From Engraulis encrasicolus (taxonomy: Eukaryota; Chordata; Actinopteri; Clupeiformes; Engraulidae): DNA of 64,000 bases. The notes under the pieces are model-generated. The model saw only the letters and a program-made list of their open reading frames with translations. It made no database searches and was not told the DNA's origin. Positions 23,301 to 34,290 of this stretch are shown here, piece by piece; the stretch's first letter is position 1; every line of letters begins with the position of its first letter. The stretch lies in contig NC_085874.1 of the NCBI RefSeq assembly GCF_034702125.1, forward strand, positions 1,176,001 to 1,240,000, given 5' to 3'. The translations under genes and the position numbers were made by a program.

Positions 23301-24810
23301 TCTGTTTTAAAGGTGGCTGCCTACAATATAGGCCTTAAGTGCTGAGGGGAAATCCTGGTTTGTGTTCATAGTACGACCCTCTGAGGACTTTTACGGCCCT
23401 CAGCTGAATTTGAAGTGGCCCCTCGAATGGAAAAGGTTCCCCACCCCTGTTATACATGCTGTATTTCTGCGTAGAATTAAACCGTGGTATGTATCTCATT
23501 TTTAAATGTTTTATTTTTTTTAATCTGATCTCATCTTAAGCTTGCTGTGAATTCAGTAAAGCAATTTATTGCACTAATGCAGTGCAATGAAGTGTGCAGA
23601 TTTTTTCCATTTTCGATTAAACCCTAGACTTCACAACAGATGAGCATTGACCCTTGACAACATCAGAGTTGTATAGAGTAGAAGTACTGTTAAAAATTAC
23701 AACAATTACAAAAGTAGTAGGATGTTACATAGCGGCAACTATATAATGTCATACTCCTGGTTCTGTAATCATCCGTAAGAGTAGACTTCTACTTTATACA
23801 ACTGTGGACTACTTCAGATACCAGATGATGATCTCCAAAATTCCGTGCTCCTGGACACGGATGTTAAGGACACGAAATTCGTGTCCAGGAGCACGGATTT
23901 TGCCAAAATTCCGTGCTCCTGGACACGGAATTGTTTTCCGTGATGGACACATGGAAGTGCTTTCTATATTCACAGCACTGTGTCATTAGAACACAGTGCT
24001 GTGTGCACTCTATCATTAGAAAATACATACCAAATGCTAATCCTAAACAAAATAATGCTATGGCAATTTAAGTTGTGCCCTGACCAAAACATTGCCTAAC
24101 CTTAACCTGTCATTAAAGACATATTTTTGAGAAATACCTTTTCCAGTTGGTTGATAAGCTATCAAATATAATGAATGAAAGAATACTAGCTGTGCCCCAG
24201 ACCAAAACAAACCCTAACCCTAACTTGTCAGCAGGCCTAATAAATATTTTTTTGAGAAAAAATATTTGAAATGAGAAAAATCCTGAGAAAACACAAGACT
24301 GTGGAAACATGGAGCTGTGGGAGTATAGAGAGAGCCCTTCTGTGTGTCCATCATGGAAAACAATTCCGTGTCCAGGAGCACGGAATTTTGGCAAAATCCG
24401 TGCTCCTGGACACGGATTTCGTGTCCTTAACATTCGTGTCCAGCAGCACGGAATTCTGGAGATCATGTTGCAGCCAAGCACAAATAAAGTTGTAAATAGC
24501 ATTTTATTTCCTCTCGTTTTTTTCTCCCTTAAATGAAAATCAAAATGATCACATCACACTCGAGGGAAAAAAATGCCTCGGCCTTACCTACCTGTAGCTC
24601 ATGCAAACGGTGAAAGTAGCCTTTGAAAATCATCCTGTACACAGTCTTCCATGTAGGTGCACAAGGAAGATCTGCTGCTTTGAGTTTGAAATCGCTCTGT
24701 GCAGTTGCCACGTTACATCCTACATTTGTGCTGCAGTGAGCAATTGTTGTTACCACTTGCTTCAGGCATATCCGACCTCTTGTCTTCACCATGTTGATGT
24801 ACACGGCCAT
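15573..24810 (-). CDS. cyp27a1: CYP27A-type mitochondrial cytochrome P450 (sterol 27-hydroxylase-like), complete
   Basis: Nine exons on the minus strand: 24592-24810, 22440-22630, 20898-21097, 19115-19312, 18618-18781, 17861-18027, 17240-17321, 16040-16240, 15573-15689. All have GT-AG borders; together 1539 nt, 512 aa. Seen: I-helix AGVDT at 320-324, K-helix ExxR (E377, R380), PERW at 432-435, and heme loop [17 protein letters not shown] with the thiolate Cys458. The run [18 protein letters not shown] is much closer to mammalian CYP27A1 than to CYP27B1 or CYP27C1 as I know them. Family knowledge: these enzymes take electrons from ferredoxin in mitochondria and hydroxylate the sterol side chain in bile-acid synthesis. 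The N-terminus is short and basic, as for a mitochondrial presequence. Teleosts have several CYP27A paralogues, so the exact orthologue is uncertain. Oddities: the phase requires the exon 3 acceptor CTCAAG/ACAGGG, not the adjacent CAG; the exon 7 acceptor is preceded by (GT)n; intron 3 holds nested hAT elements. Confidence 0.9.
15800..15992. mobile_element. Small hAT-like fragment in cyp27a intron 8
   Basis: Left phrase AGGGTTTCCAAACC and right phrase GTTTGAGAATCACTG resemble the 'buried CAGTGGTTCTCAAACT' ends of common vertebrate hAT elements. It includes GGGGCCCAC repeats at both sides. Confidence 0.4.
16795..16970 (-). mobile_element. SINE (family 2)
   Basis: Reverse-complement copy: AGTGACAGGAAG..., then GAATCGAGCCTGGGTC (B-box-like) and GAGTGCCCTACTGT (head). 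Confidence 0.65.
17322..17379. repeat. (AC)n microsatellite abutting a cyp27a acceptor
   Basis: Read in the gene's direction this is (GT)n running directly into TAG and exon 7, so it replaces the usual polypyrimidine tract. Confidence 0.95.
18064..18600. mobile_element. Two oppositely oriented SINEs (family 2) in cyp27a intron 5
   Basis: A minus-strand copy at 18064-18235 (GAATCGAACCCGGGGC head) and a plus-strand copy at 18320-18600 (GGGTTCGATTCCGGCC head, CTCTCTCTCCCACTC body). They face each other and could pair in the pre-mRNA. Confidence 0.65.
19621..20845. mobile_element. hAT element in cyp27a intron 3, itself interrupted
   Basis: Ends TAGGGGTGGGCGGTA and ATATCGCCCACC(N)CCTA, flanked by a perfect 8-bp duplication CTGCAGTA at 19613-19620 and 20846-20853. 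The subterminal parts are rich in ATACCGTG/CGGTAT. The only ambiguous base of the window (N, 20841) falls inside the right terminus. A second hAT lies inside at 19766-20592. Confidence 0.85.
19766..20592 (-). mobile_element. Inner hAT element with transposase remnant
   Basis: Termini CAGGGCTTTGAACCG and CGGTTCAAAGCCCTG, flanked by perfect 8-bp ATTAAAAG at 19758-19765 and 20593-20600. On the minus strand, around 20060-20110, it encodes [14 protein letters not shown], resembling the hAT transposase C-terminal dimerisation motif. The rest of the transposase is gone. Confidence 0.85.
21765..21930 (+). mobile_element. SINE (family 2) in cyp27a intron 2
   Basis: GAGCTAAGCCCCCACATATG head, TTTGAATTCAGCCTAGGTC B-box-like region and CTCTTCCTGTCA body. 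Confidence 0.5.
22236..22425 (+). mobile_element. LINE 3' tail followed by a SINE (family 2)
   Basis: CTATTTCCTTCTGGGGATC then AATAAAGT is the typical 3' tail of a CR1/L2-type LINE. A SINE body starting about 22290 with GGGTTTGAGTTCTGCC follows directly. Confidence 0.5.
22815..22985 (+). mobile_element. Partial SINE (family 1) in cyp27a intron 1
   Basis: Shares CCTCCATGACTGAGG, CATGGTACCGTCC, CGGGTGAGGCAT and GACAATGGGA with the reverse complement of the 8318-8623 copy; the tRNA-like head is missing. Confidence 0.6.
23121..23449. mobile_element. hAT MITE in cyp27a intron 1
   Basis: Ends CAGGGGTAGGGAACC and GGTTCCCCACCCCTG, with TTATAGAT/TTATACAT flanks (7/8 of an 8-bp duplication). The interior has GGCCC-rich subterminal stretches typical of this family. 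Confidence 0.85.
23826..24470. mobile_element. Foldback element with arms made of repeated palindromes
   Basis: The outer arms (23826-23960 and 24335-24470) are reverse complements. Inside each arm a unit built on CCGTGCTCCTGGACACGG occurs three times in alternating orientation. The centre contains CCCTAACCCTAAC-like phrases (about 24080-24100 and 24205-24225), each followed by CTGTCA or TTGTCA and, further on, TTTTTGAGAAA. No coding sequence. Confidence 0.75.
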
Positions 24811-25292
24811 GATAACAGCTCAGAGAGAGTAACTGAATAAAGTCACCAAACCGCTTCTCTATGAAATGTGAGTTTCTGAATAAGATGAGCAGACATGCAC
24901 CACATGAATTTCACAACACAACAGAGATGGGAAATAGTAACACCTCTTCTTAAGAAAGACTTTCATTTGCAGTTTGACCACAAACTTTCTTAATTTTAGA
25001 GTGAGGACATATCCCCTCAGAAAGACTGAGAAGGAAATTGAGTGCAAAAAATGTCCCAAAATGACATGACAACATTCACTGGCCCTTCAGTGACAGACAG
25101 CCATGCATTTTTCTCCGTTAATGCTGTATAGGCCACATATGTGCCTTTCAGAATGTGCTAGATAGCTTCTGATGTATTAAGAAATATAAAAATAGACAAG
25201 ACTTCCCAGCTGTCCAGTGAAGGGCACTGTATGTCAGGTTCATTTTGTGTCATTGATTATTAAGTGGGCTTGCAGAGCTAGTCCCGCTTCTA
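24811..25292. promoter_or_regulatory. Upstream region of the CYP27A-like gene
   Basis: Sequence 5' of the first ATG. No transposon is recognised until 25293, so this is where the promoter should lie. No TATA box or other element stands out at a convincing distance. Confidence 0.3.
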
Positions 25293-26304
25293 CAAACCCC
25301 AACTCCGGTGAAGTTGGGACGTTTGGTAAACTGTGAATAAAATCAAAATGCTATCATTTTCAAAACATTCAATCCATTCATTAGATGGAGAATAGTGAAA
25401 AGACAACATACGTTTTAAAACCAAGAAAAAACATTGTTTTGGGGGACATATGTACTCATTTCTAATTTGATAACTGCAACACGTCTCAAATAAGTTGGGA
25501 CGGGGATCAGTGAAGTGTAACAAACATCCAAATAAGATTAAACAACAAAGAAGAGCATTTCAAAATGAATTGTACTGAAGGACAATATGAGTGTCCAGGT
25601 ATAAGACCACCACAGAGAGGCTGAGTCACTCAGAATTAAAGATGCAGAGTGAATAATTACCATAGTTATTACATTTACGGGGGCAGTAATGCATTGGTTA
25701 AGTTGTTCTCACTCATCTGTTCTCACTCAGAGTTATAACTTACAGTGCTGAATGATATAAATGGGTTTTAAACAGCATGAACAGACACTCATGCTCTATA
25801 TTTTGAAGGGACATCTTCAATTACTGCCACATAGTAAGGACAAATGGCATTCTCTACTATGTTTTAACAGTTTAACTCCATCATAAGGACCAGCAGGTGA
25901 TAAAATGGCGGGCTTTTGGTCAAGACCTGTCACACTGTAAGCACTAGGCCTACAGAAAGGTGGTGAAATCTGTCTAAGATAGGAATTAACACTGTTTTTT
26001 TAAATATAAAATCATCTAATCGGTTAATGTATTTAACTGTTAAGTGTTGTCTTTTGTTTTGTTTTTAGTCTTCCTCGACATTTGCTGCCTTTTATTGTCC
26101 CCGTCCCAACTCTTTTGAGACGTGTTGTTTTTACATATTCATGAATATCCCCCAAAACAATAATTTTGGTCAGTTTTGATGGCTGATGTGTTTTCTTTGT
26201 GCCATTCTCCATCTAATGCAAGTATCAGACGTTTTGAAAATGGCAGTATTTTGTTATTATTCACAATTTACCTTGACTCCCAACTTCTATGGAGTTGGGG
26301 TTTC
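25293..26304. mobile_element. Second copy of the 1006-3379 Tc1/mariner-like family
   Basis: Starts CAAACCCCAACTCCGGTGAA after TA and ends with GAGTTGGGGTTT before TA. The left arm is well conserved against 1950-2300; the interior is shorter and the right arm is more diverged. Confidence 0.8.
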
Positions 26305-26436
26305 TACATTGGAAATAGACAGCACACCAACACAGTCACACCACACGGGGGCGCCACCTAACTTGTGGGTCCTTGGGCATTATGAATAGTTCCAAATACC
26401 AGTTGGCACAAAATCTTTGGCCTCCTATTAGAGAGT

Positions 26437-26875
26437 TGAAGATGAAGAGGAACTTCATCTTTCTGAATAACAATGACCCTAAGCACATGTGTAAGAGATT
26501 TGAATCACAAGAATAAGACTCGCTGACATTTTGGAATGGCCCAACCAAAGTCGAGACCTGAATCCCATCAAACATCTTTGGGGTGACAGGAAGAGGGCTG
26601 TGCACAGTGCACAGGACAAAAGTGTTGCAGGACAAAGGGGGCTGCAACAAAGCATGTGTTTAAGGGTGTGTGCATATATGCAACAATGCTCATTTCAGTT
26701 TTTTTTTTAAATTTCCCTTTAAAGCTTGGAGTTCATTTTTAATTGCATTGTAAAGGTTAGCTTACCCTAAATTTGGTTTAAATTGTGAAATTATGTCTTG
26801 CTGTCATCATTTACATTTTACATCATGAAAACCTGGCATTTGACGAGGGGTGTGTAGAATTTTTTTAGGCACTGC
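26437..26875 (+). pseudogene. Tc1-type transposase remnant (C-terminal part)
   Basis: Translating with a few stops and shifts gives NNDPKHMCKRFE, then FWNGPTKVET, then NPIKHLWGD and KRAVH, which follow the Tc1 transposase order (NDPKHT ... WP.QSPDLNPIEHLWD ... R). The tail at 26840-26875 reads GGGGTGTGTAGAATTTTTTT, as in Tc1-like ends. The N-terminal half is absent. Confidence 0.75.
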
Positions 26876-27029
26876 ATACACCAGATGCATCAATCCGTGC
26901 CTAAACAGGCGTTCACATTGTTCATCCATTTTAATGTGGAATTCATGTGCACCTTTCTGTTAATTTTTTTGTACAAGGTCAAAATCTTAACCAACACTTC
27001 TGGAGGGGATATTAATGAGTGAATTGAAG

Positions 27030-27150
27030 GTCCACCTAGGAAACTCCCATTGCCATTGTGACACAGCATAGTGCTCACTGCACACAGTGAAATTGCATTA
27101 TTGCCTCACCCATGGTTGCGGGTGATGCGGCAGGACGGTACCATGATCAG
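27030..27150 (-). mobile_element. Partial SINE (family 1)
   Basis: Carries AACTCCCATTGCCATTGTGA and TGCCTCACCCATGG, the tail phrases of the family. Confidence 0.55.
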
Positions 27151-27215
27151 ATAATACAATTCATATAGAATTTGTTTACACAATGATTTAACATAACAGT
27201 TCACATGTAGTACTG

Positions 27216-27221
27216 TTTATT
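27216..27221 (-). promoter_or_regulatory. Candidate rpl7l1 polyadenylation signal
   Basis: AATAAA in the gene's direction about 560 nt after the stop. Confidence 0.35.
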
Positions 27222-27776
27222 CATTAACTTGCAATATGCAATATGACAGTCATTACAAAGAAACACAACAGACGCTATGTCCATGGTTTGTTCAGACAAG
27301 ACTTCTTCGTGAAAGATTGCCCGAAATTGAACAAGAAGGCACAAAAAGAGCCCAAACATACTTTTAGGTTTTCCAATGGTCTGGAAACTGGTTAACCTGA
27401 TAGCATGTCCCATCAAGAAGGAAATGAAAAATCAGACATTTAAAAAAAACACACACTGACCATTTCGCTGCTATCTTTAATAAGACAGAAAACGGCGATT
27501 ATTAAAGGAACACGTATTAAAGAGGCACAACGGTTCAGTCCTAGAGGTCTGAAACGTTATGTATTGAAGAAAAGAGTGAAATGGTCCGTGTGTGGGAGTT
27601 TTTTTTGTTTTAATTTCCTGATGAGTGACCCATGGGCCATCTCCTATGCACCTGCCAACTGAGGTGATAAAAAAACAAGTTCAAGGAAATTAATTTAACT
27701 GTCTGATGATGTTGATAGCATGTCCCATCAGGTAGGTAGGAAATGAACAAAAATGCCACAAAAGTCCCAATGTCTC

Positions 27777-30700
27777 TTAATTCAACTGTCTTATGATTTT
27801 GTTGATGTCTTCTGCCCGTGCTCCGGGGGCACCAATGTCTTTCAACAGTCCGACTTGATCTCTGGCTGCGTGGCGAGGAACTGATAACTTGAAGGGCAGA
27901 AGGAACTGACTTGCCGCACGGAAGCTTTTCCCAACGGAATAGATTTCGTGAATGAGGTCTTCCAGACAGATGATGCCATGCTTACCTGAGTTTCATACAC
28001 AAATAGTAAAAAAAAGGTAGTCAATTTCATTGTTGTTTCACATCATATTGATACACCAGTCATTTAATAGACGTTTTTGCGATTCCCTTTTTGGAATGAA
28101 ACTTGAAATATTTAGAATATTGACTTATTACTTGAAAATAATAGCCTAAGCAAACTGTAAAGACAATGAGACAGCCTTCCTGTCAAGTGAATTTGGCCCA
28201 ACATTTAAGGGAGGGACTCAGGCTCCTCCCGCTAGTCTCCTTCTTTTTTTTAATTGATTTTCAGTGGTGTCATTTTGGTAGTATTTGAGGTAGGTAGCTT
28301 AATAGATGTGGAAGGCAGTATAGTTGTGGAAAGTAGCAGTGTTTGGTTAAAATTGCAACACCACATCGAATTCACGGGGATTGGCTCAAGTTCTGAAAAA
28401 GTTGCAAATCTAAACATCGCAAATTCCTGGAGGGTTAGTTTAATGATTATCTATTTTCTTACCCATGTGTTCTTCAATGAATGCGTTGTCAGTGAGGGCA
28501 ACCTTCCTCTTGTTGACCTTCGCTTGGCCTCTCTTCAGGATGAGTTCACGTACTGATTTCAAATTGGGAAACCTTCACAAATCACAAATGAAATACATTT
28601 TCAAACACAACGTCAGCCTCAATGTCTTCAGTCCAGTTACATCAAGATAGTCAAGGGAATTGAAACAAAATGCCTCATGGTAAACAAAAATAGAAATCAT
28701 CGTGTTCAAAATCAATTGCAAATAACAGACATAACTGAGCGTGTACACCAGAAACGGCCTAAGCTACCAGAGTAGCCGAGGTTGTTGAAGTTTTGCCATG
28801 AATTCAATTTATTTGCTCTGGACGTGACATGTTTGATTCAGCTAATCACATAATGGCTCTGGCTTGTCAGCCTGGAACATTCAGAGATATGAACATTCCA
28901 ATGGAGGGCCCCCCCAGCATGCATGCTAAGCAGCATGCTAAGCCCCGCACTTGGGCTTGCATGCCCATGGGCACCCAGGTTCGAGTTCGGCCCCCCATCT
29001 CTCTGTCCAACTGATTTCCTGCCAATCTCTACTGTCCTATCATTAATAAAGGCACAAAAAGCCCATAAAAATATCTTTAAAAAAAAAGAACATTCCAATT
29101 GGGTTTCGCCAAACTGAGCCATGGTTCATTACCATAATATCAGCTTGACTTTAATCTCTGAAATTCGCTCTGGTTGCTCTGCTCCTGGCAAATTCGCTTT
29201 GGTCGGTTTATTCCTCGATCCTCTATAGACAAATAAATTAATTTTGTTGCTCAGGTAACTTCGGTCGCTCTTGGTGCACACGTAGCTTAATGAAATAGCA
29301 GGCAGGTAAGAAGCCACATTCACCTTGCCATGTCACGTCATCATATGATTTATATCAGTGGTTCCCAAACAATTTATACAGGAGACCCCCTTTATATATA
29401 AATATATCTTGAGTACAAAAGTATTCTTATAATATATATTGCCTCAACTCCCTCCACCAGGTTAAGTTACCTTGAGGTAGTGGAAAATCATCAAATAGAA
29501 GAGCCTGGAGTAATCATTTCCGTACCAAAATGACCTGTTGGCTATCTATTAGCAGGTTTACCACTTCCTGTATGTCAACTTAGCCAGGTTTATCACTTAA
29601 CCATGTAATGTTCTTGGAATGCTCCCATGGTCAAACAGTGAACAACACCAGCTCAGAGGAAATTGGGAAAAATGTTTAGGAACACGTTCTTACCCCCATG
29701 CCACATAAGGTTCCACTGTCTTCAGCATCTTCAGTGATGTTTTGTTTATTCTTATAAATGTGCCGCTGAATATTTTGCGCACACGGAACATGTGCAAGAC
29801 TTTCATTACTTTGGGACTGATGCCTTTAACCCTGCAAAAGAAACAGGTGAAAAACGAATGAATAATTATGTACAAAACGGAGTATTCCACCAATTTCAAC
29901 ATGTAGTTGTATTGCTAACGCTACCCTTGACCTGTCAGTATAGGTGTTTGTTTACGTGTTGTTTATTTACATACTGTATTCTTAACATACCCAAAATATC
30001 ATACTTAAAGTCAATGTTGTGTTGTAACGCATTTGCTAATGTTGTATAACTTTTGGAATTATATTTGGAGTATGTTTAGATGCTTCAAACAATATATAAC
30101 CCATTCCCCATTAGCTGGCCACGATCTTGGAAAGAGCTGAACAAAAAAATGTGATGCATTTTTGGAAACTAACCAGTCAAGGGTAGAGTGGGATATACAA
30201 CTGGCATGTTGAATTTGGGTGGACTTCACCTTGAACAATTCCCAAACAGATGAAGCAAGATTTGATATTGTCTTACTCTTTGATTCTGACGATGAAGGCA
30301 AGGTTGTTCTTCACGAGAGGCAGGTCTGGAAGAGGCCTCCCTTTGGCTCTCTGAATACGGCGCTCATCTCTGTGGTGTCGCTTTCCATGTTTGAGGAAAT
30401 CTTCCAAGCGCTTGAAACGAAGAGGCCGACCCTTTTGTACCTGATGACCAAAAAAACAAACTTCAACACACTTGACTTACTTACTTTACGACATCCAAAA
30501 GTTGTTACCAGAAGCAAAAGGGGCAGATCAAGAATGAAATATTGAACCAACATAGGGGTCAAGTGTTTTCCACCAACTATGGACCTTTGGTGGAAAAAAA
30601 TAATCGAAAATTAATTTATCTGATACATCTGGAATATAAATTAAGCTTGCGGCACATGATTAAATTGGTCTGTTTCAAAGTTGGCTTGGCAAGTGTTCTT

Positions 30701-33700
30701 TTTCAGTTAGGTCACATGTATTTTAAATGTTTAAGATGCATTGTGTATGGTGGTGGCCAGAGTAGGTATTGTAACTATGCTTCTCATTGAAACTGCCTAC
30801 TCATTGCCAAATTCGATATTTTCATGAATATTTAGTAAGTAATAAACTAATATTTATTTACTAGAATGACCAAAGTACATTAACTTTTGCAGCTACAAAT
30901 ATCTATTTCAGGAAAATCAAAATGGCAGACATGGAAAAAATCCACTTTTATATGTATGGAGAATTACATTTTCCCATTCATAATGAATACTTAAGAGTTT
31001 GATGGTGGTGGTAAGTATTCATGAAAAAGGAAACATTTGTGATTGGGAAGCATGAATTCTGGAAAGAAACTGCTAAAAATATTATTACACAGTGCACCTT
31101 ACGTGGATGTCCAATAGAAAAATGACTACCCAAGTTCACAACAAGGAGAGAGGAAAGTAAGCCATCACCACTACCAGTAGACCAGTGGTTTTCAAAGTGG
31201 GGACCTGGGAACCCCGGGGGCCGCGGCAGGTTGGCAGGAACATTATAGCAAAAATGAAATAACTGAATAATATAAACAGCTGATGTAAAGCAAAAATAGA
31301 CTAATACTCCCATTAAGAACTGCATTATAATATTCTACAGCATCTCTGATGGAGGATCTACTGTGACTGTGTCATCACATACAATGTACAATGTATTTAT
31401 TATGTTCCTGACGTCCTTGGATGGGTTTTGAGGTTTTTTGAGTGCACAAAAAAATTGTGCGACACGGCCCATATGACGCGGGCCTTGACTGGAAACTACT
31501 GATATATGGGCACACCATGTAATGTTTGGGAAGTCCTGCAATAGACCACTCACCTTCCTTTTTTGAAGGAGTGCTAGTTTGGCCTCGGTTGCCTTGATGG
31601 CTTGGTATTTTTTTCTTTTCTTCAAAAGATTCTCAGGAATCAATTTGATGACCTTGCCTTCCCTGAGCAAATAAACCAAGACACAAAATAGGAAACAAAG
31701 ATTTAGATTATTATTAATCATGGATATAAACAAACAAAAGGAAACCACAACATTCACAGCAGCATTAAGCAATTTCCATCTTCTGACTGCTCCAGATTGG
31801 AAACACTCAAATAAGCTTAGAGAAAGAGAGAGACAGGGCTTGCAACTCTGAACTTAATTAAGCATTAGAGATGCACAATACCACTTAAAAAAAAAAGGGG
31901 GGGGTGACCTCAGGTCTGGAATCGAACCCGGGATCCCTGGCGTATCAGTGCAGTGCCCTACCGATTGAGCCACGACGGGGCCACACCACTTTAAAAAAAG
32001 AGAAAATAATTGCACAGCTTTGTTTTTTTTCCACCTGTGGTATTTGTTTTATTGTCCATTTCCATGTAGATATAAATGTTAGTAAATGTATAAGGTGGCT
32101 CTTTTCTGCCATGCTGCTTTCAAGTCAACGGAATGTGGAGAGAAGTTGCATTGTTTCGTGTAATAACAGCAGCAGTGCCTGGTATCAGCAAGTGTTTGAC
32201 GAGAACGAGTATAATGAGCAAGTATTGGGGCCAATACCGATTTCAGTATCGGTGCATACCTAAATTATTTAATATTATTAATTATATTATTATTTAATAT
32301 TTAAAATAGTGTGCTTAGTAAACTCACAGCTATTCAACCTCAGTACCAAAGAGCAGAATGGGGTAATTTCACATGAAATCAGACAGGCACTGTTTCTGAC
32401 CAGCACGAATCTTAATTAAACTTGGTGTGCCTTTTTAGAGGAAAGTTAGGTAGGACTACAGAGTACAGAACTGCATTTTTCATGAATCTGGCACCAATAA
32501 GAAAGTTATACATGATGGAAGGACACTATACATTGATCCTTGATTATGTCCTACAATCATTTAAGTCACACACAATATTGTTTTCATGTTGTTTGAAAGC
32601 CCTTTTCTCTACAAATTACAGAGACAGCATGGAATACAGCCCTCCCCGCATGGGTGACAGGGTAAAGTGTGGCTGGCCCTACACTCTGGAATAACATGGC
32701 ATCATACCAGAGCATAACATAACTGTCTATCACGTTTGTTCATCACGACTTTGCATGTTAACTTGTGCTCCACAAAGTCCTGTGACAGGTTAGGTTTAGG
32801 GATAGTTTTGGTCTGGGCACAATGCTACTACAATTAAAAGGGGGTATAAATTAACAACCCCATCCCCAAACTAATTTTGCCTGATAAAATTAAACTTACA
32901 GGCCACCTTGGCTTGTGGGACAGAAGTAAACATGTCATTTATTTGTCCACATCAGACCTAGAAAGAAATCTGTTCATCTCTGGTCCTGGACATGAAGACA
33001 TCTTCTTTGACTGCATCATTGCAGTTCCTGGGATTTTCCAGCACCACAAGATTACTAGTTCCACTTGTCACAAGTGCCACATGCTTCTCTTTTGGGAGGT
33101 CGCTTTGAATGAAGGGAAATAATGAGTTGTATAGTTTTTATTTCACCCACCCAGGACTGTGGTATGTTTTGGGATTGATTTTGGATCCTGCTCTGCTGGT
33201 TAAGTTACTTTACTGATTTCTCATTACACAACATTCTATGACAAACTATAGGGGGGAAAGTGTCCAGGGACGACTTTGAAGGGAAAACACACACGCCGCC
33301 TAATTCTGCTGTGAAAACGTGAGATATCAGGATGCCCGACTTTAGAATGGCCACGTGGGTGATCTGAACAAATCTGAAGAATATTACATTTCTTTAAATT
33401 AAAATTCCCCCTAAACACCAGAGACTTGGTGCATACGAGCTCTGCTCAACACGACTCGACACAAGCTATAATCTTACGTTCCACTAATGATATGCCAAAT
33501 ACAACAGAAATAGGCATTTTGATCCACTGTGATCAACCCCGGAAGTTAACAGCAGGTAAACAACACGTTCCATATCTTCCAACAAGTCCAGGGAGTTTCG
33601 CGAAAACAAAGACAACACACTAATTTTAGCATGCAGATTAATATTCGACGTCTGCCAAACATAGGCATGTAGGCAAATATTCCATCAACTCGGATATTTC

Positions 33701-33915
33701 ACTTAAAAGAGCTCGTTTAAAGGGTGTTCATGCGTTGGATCGTAGGACCATGGGGTTCAAGACACAAGCTTATTTCAAAATAGTTCAATATTCAGGAAAT
33801 ATTTAACAACGACAGCTGCGAGTCGACCGCTTGTAACTCGTCAAACCATAACTTTTTCAGAAATTACAGATTCATTTAGATAAAAAATCCGCAATCCTTA
33901 CCCTGGCTCTGCCAT
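27777..33915 (-). CDS. rpl7l1: Ribosomal protein L7-like 1 (uL30 family), complete
   Basis: Six minus-strand exons: 33902-33915 (only MAEPG and part of a codon), 31554-31662, 30277-30440, 29694-29831, 28463-28572, 27777-27985. All junctions are GT-AG and in phase; 744 nt, 247 aa, as in mammals. Seen: [19 protein letters not shown] near the N-terminus, [11 protein letters not shown] and [20 protein letters not shown] in the centre, RELILKRGQ, and [19 protein letters not shown] and KIIRQLN at the end. These distinguish RPL7L1 from RPL7 itself: they begin with the PENLLKKRK motif and end in IRQLN. The protein belongs to the L7/uL30 family and is linked to large-subunit assembly in the nucleolus. 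The start is fixed by the short first exon and by its phase with exon 2. It is divergent with pex3. Confidence 0.93.
28910..29085 (+). mobile_element. SINE (family 2) in rpl7l1 intron 4
   Basis: GCTAAGCCCCGCACTTGGG head, CAGGTTCGAGTTCGGCC B-box-like region, TCTCTGTCCAACTG body and A-rich tail. Antisense to the gene. Confidence 0.6.
30727..31103. mobile_element. MITE of the 'GGTGCACTGTGTA' family in rpl7l1 intron 2
   Basis: Starts TTTAAGATGCATTGTGTATG and ends ACACAGTGCACCTTA, diverged inverted termini. The interior (CAGAGTAGGTATTG, GACCAAAGTACA, GGTGGTGGTAAG) recurs in truncated copies at 43040-43125 and, inverted, at 44787-45010. Confidence 0.6.
31866..32262. mobile_element. Probable decayed hAT element containing a SINE
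   Basis: Left TAGAGATGCACAATACC and right GTATCGGTGCATACCTA look like diverged hAT termini. A reverse SINE head (GAATCGAACCCGGGATC, 31915-31935) lies inside. No clear target duplication. Confidence 0.35.
32356..32640 (+). mobile_element. Diverged arm of the CACGTG foldback family
   Basis: Follows the left arm of the 5770-7248 element: TAATTTCACATGAAATCAGA, then CTTGGTGTGCCTTTT, AGAACTGCATTTTTC and GACACTATACATTGATCC. Confidence 0.55.
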
Positions 33916-34290
33916 GTTCACAACCTCTCCTCCTTCGGTACAAGACTACGTTTCCTTTTCCGGTTTCATCAAAATAAAAGTCAGAAGAAGATGAAGTCCT
34001 CGATCTGTATTGCTCGATCTCTGGCTTAGTACGGTTACAAAAACTTCTATTTTGATGAATGTTTTTCGGGTTTGTTTTACTTCTGGGTCTAATGTTCTAC
34101 CTCTTCGGCATAGCCGCACTTCCGAAGTTTAGAATGAATGTTTCATCATGACACATTCATTGAAATACTGGTAAAGGTGCACACATATACACAGAAACAT
34201 ATACATTGTGAAACCTACAGTAGATGCTCATGGAAATCATTATCCACCGCTCTCCGTCCGAAATAAGTCTGTGAGACGCACTCAGGAACC
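33916..34290. promoter_or_regulatory. Divergent promoter region between rpl7l1 and pex3
   Basis: Only 375 bp separate the two start codons, so both 5' UTRs and promoters share this space. No TATA box is evident. An ETS-type core (TTTTCCGG, 33956-33963) lies near the rpl7l1 side and TTCCG occurs again at 34125. Compact TATA-less divergent promoters are usual for housekeeping genes. Function is inferred. Confidence 0.6.

Noticed and set aside
24074..24225. Interstitial telomere repeat from CCCTAACCCTAAC phrases
   Set aside because: Only one or two units occur, within the interior of a foldback element, and not in a TTAGGG array.
29358..29460. hAT element starting CAGTGGTTCCCAAAC
   Set aside because: Only one terminus is seen; no matching right end or duplication, so not listed as an element.
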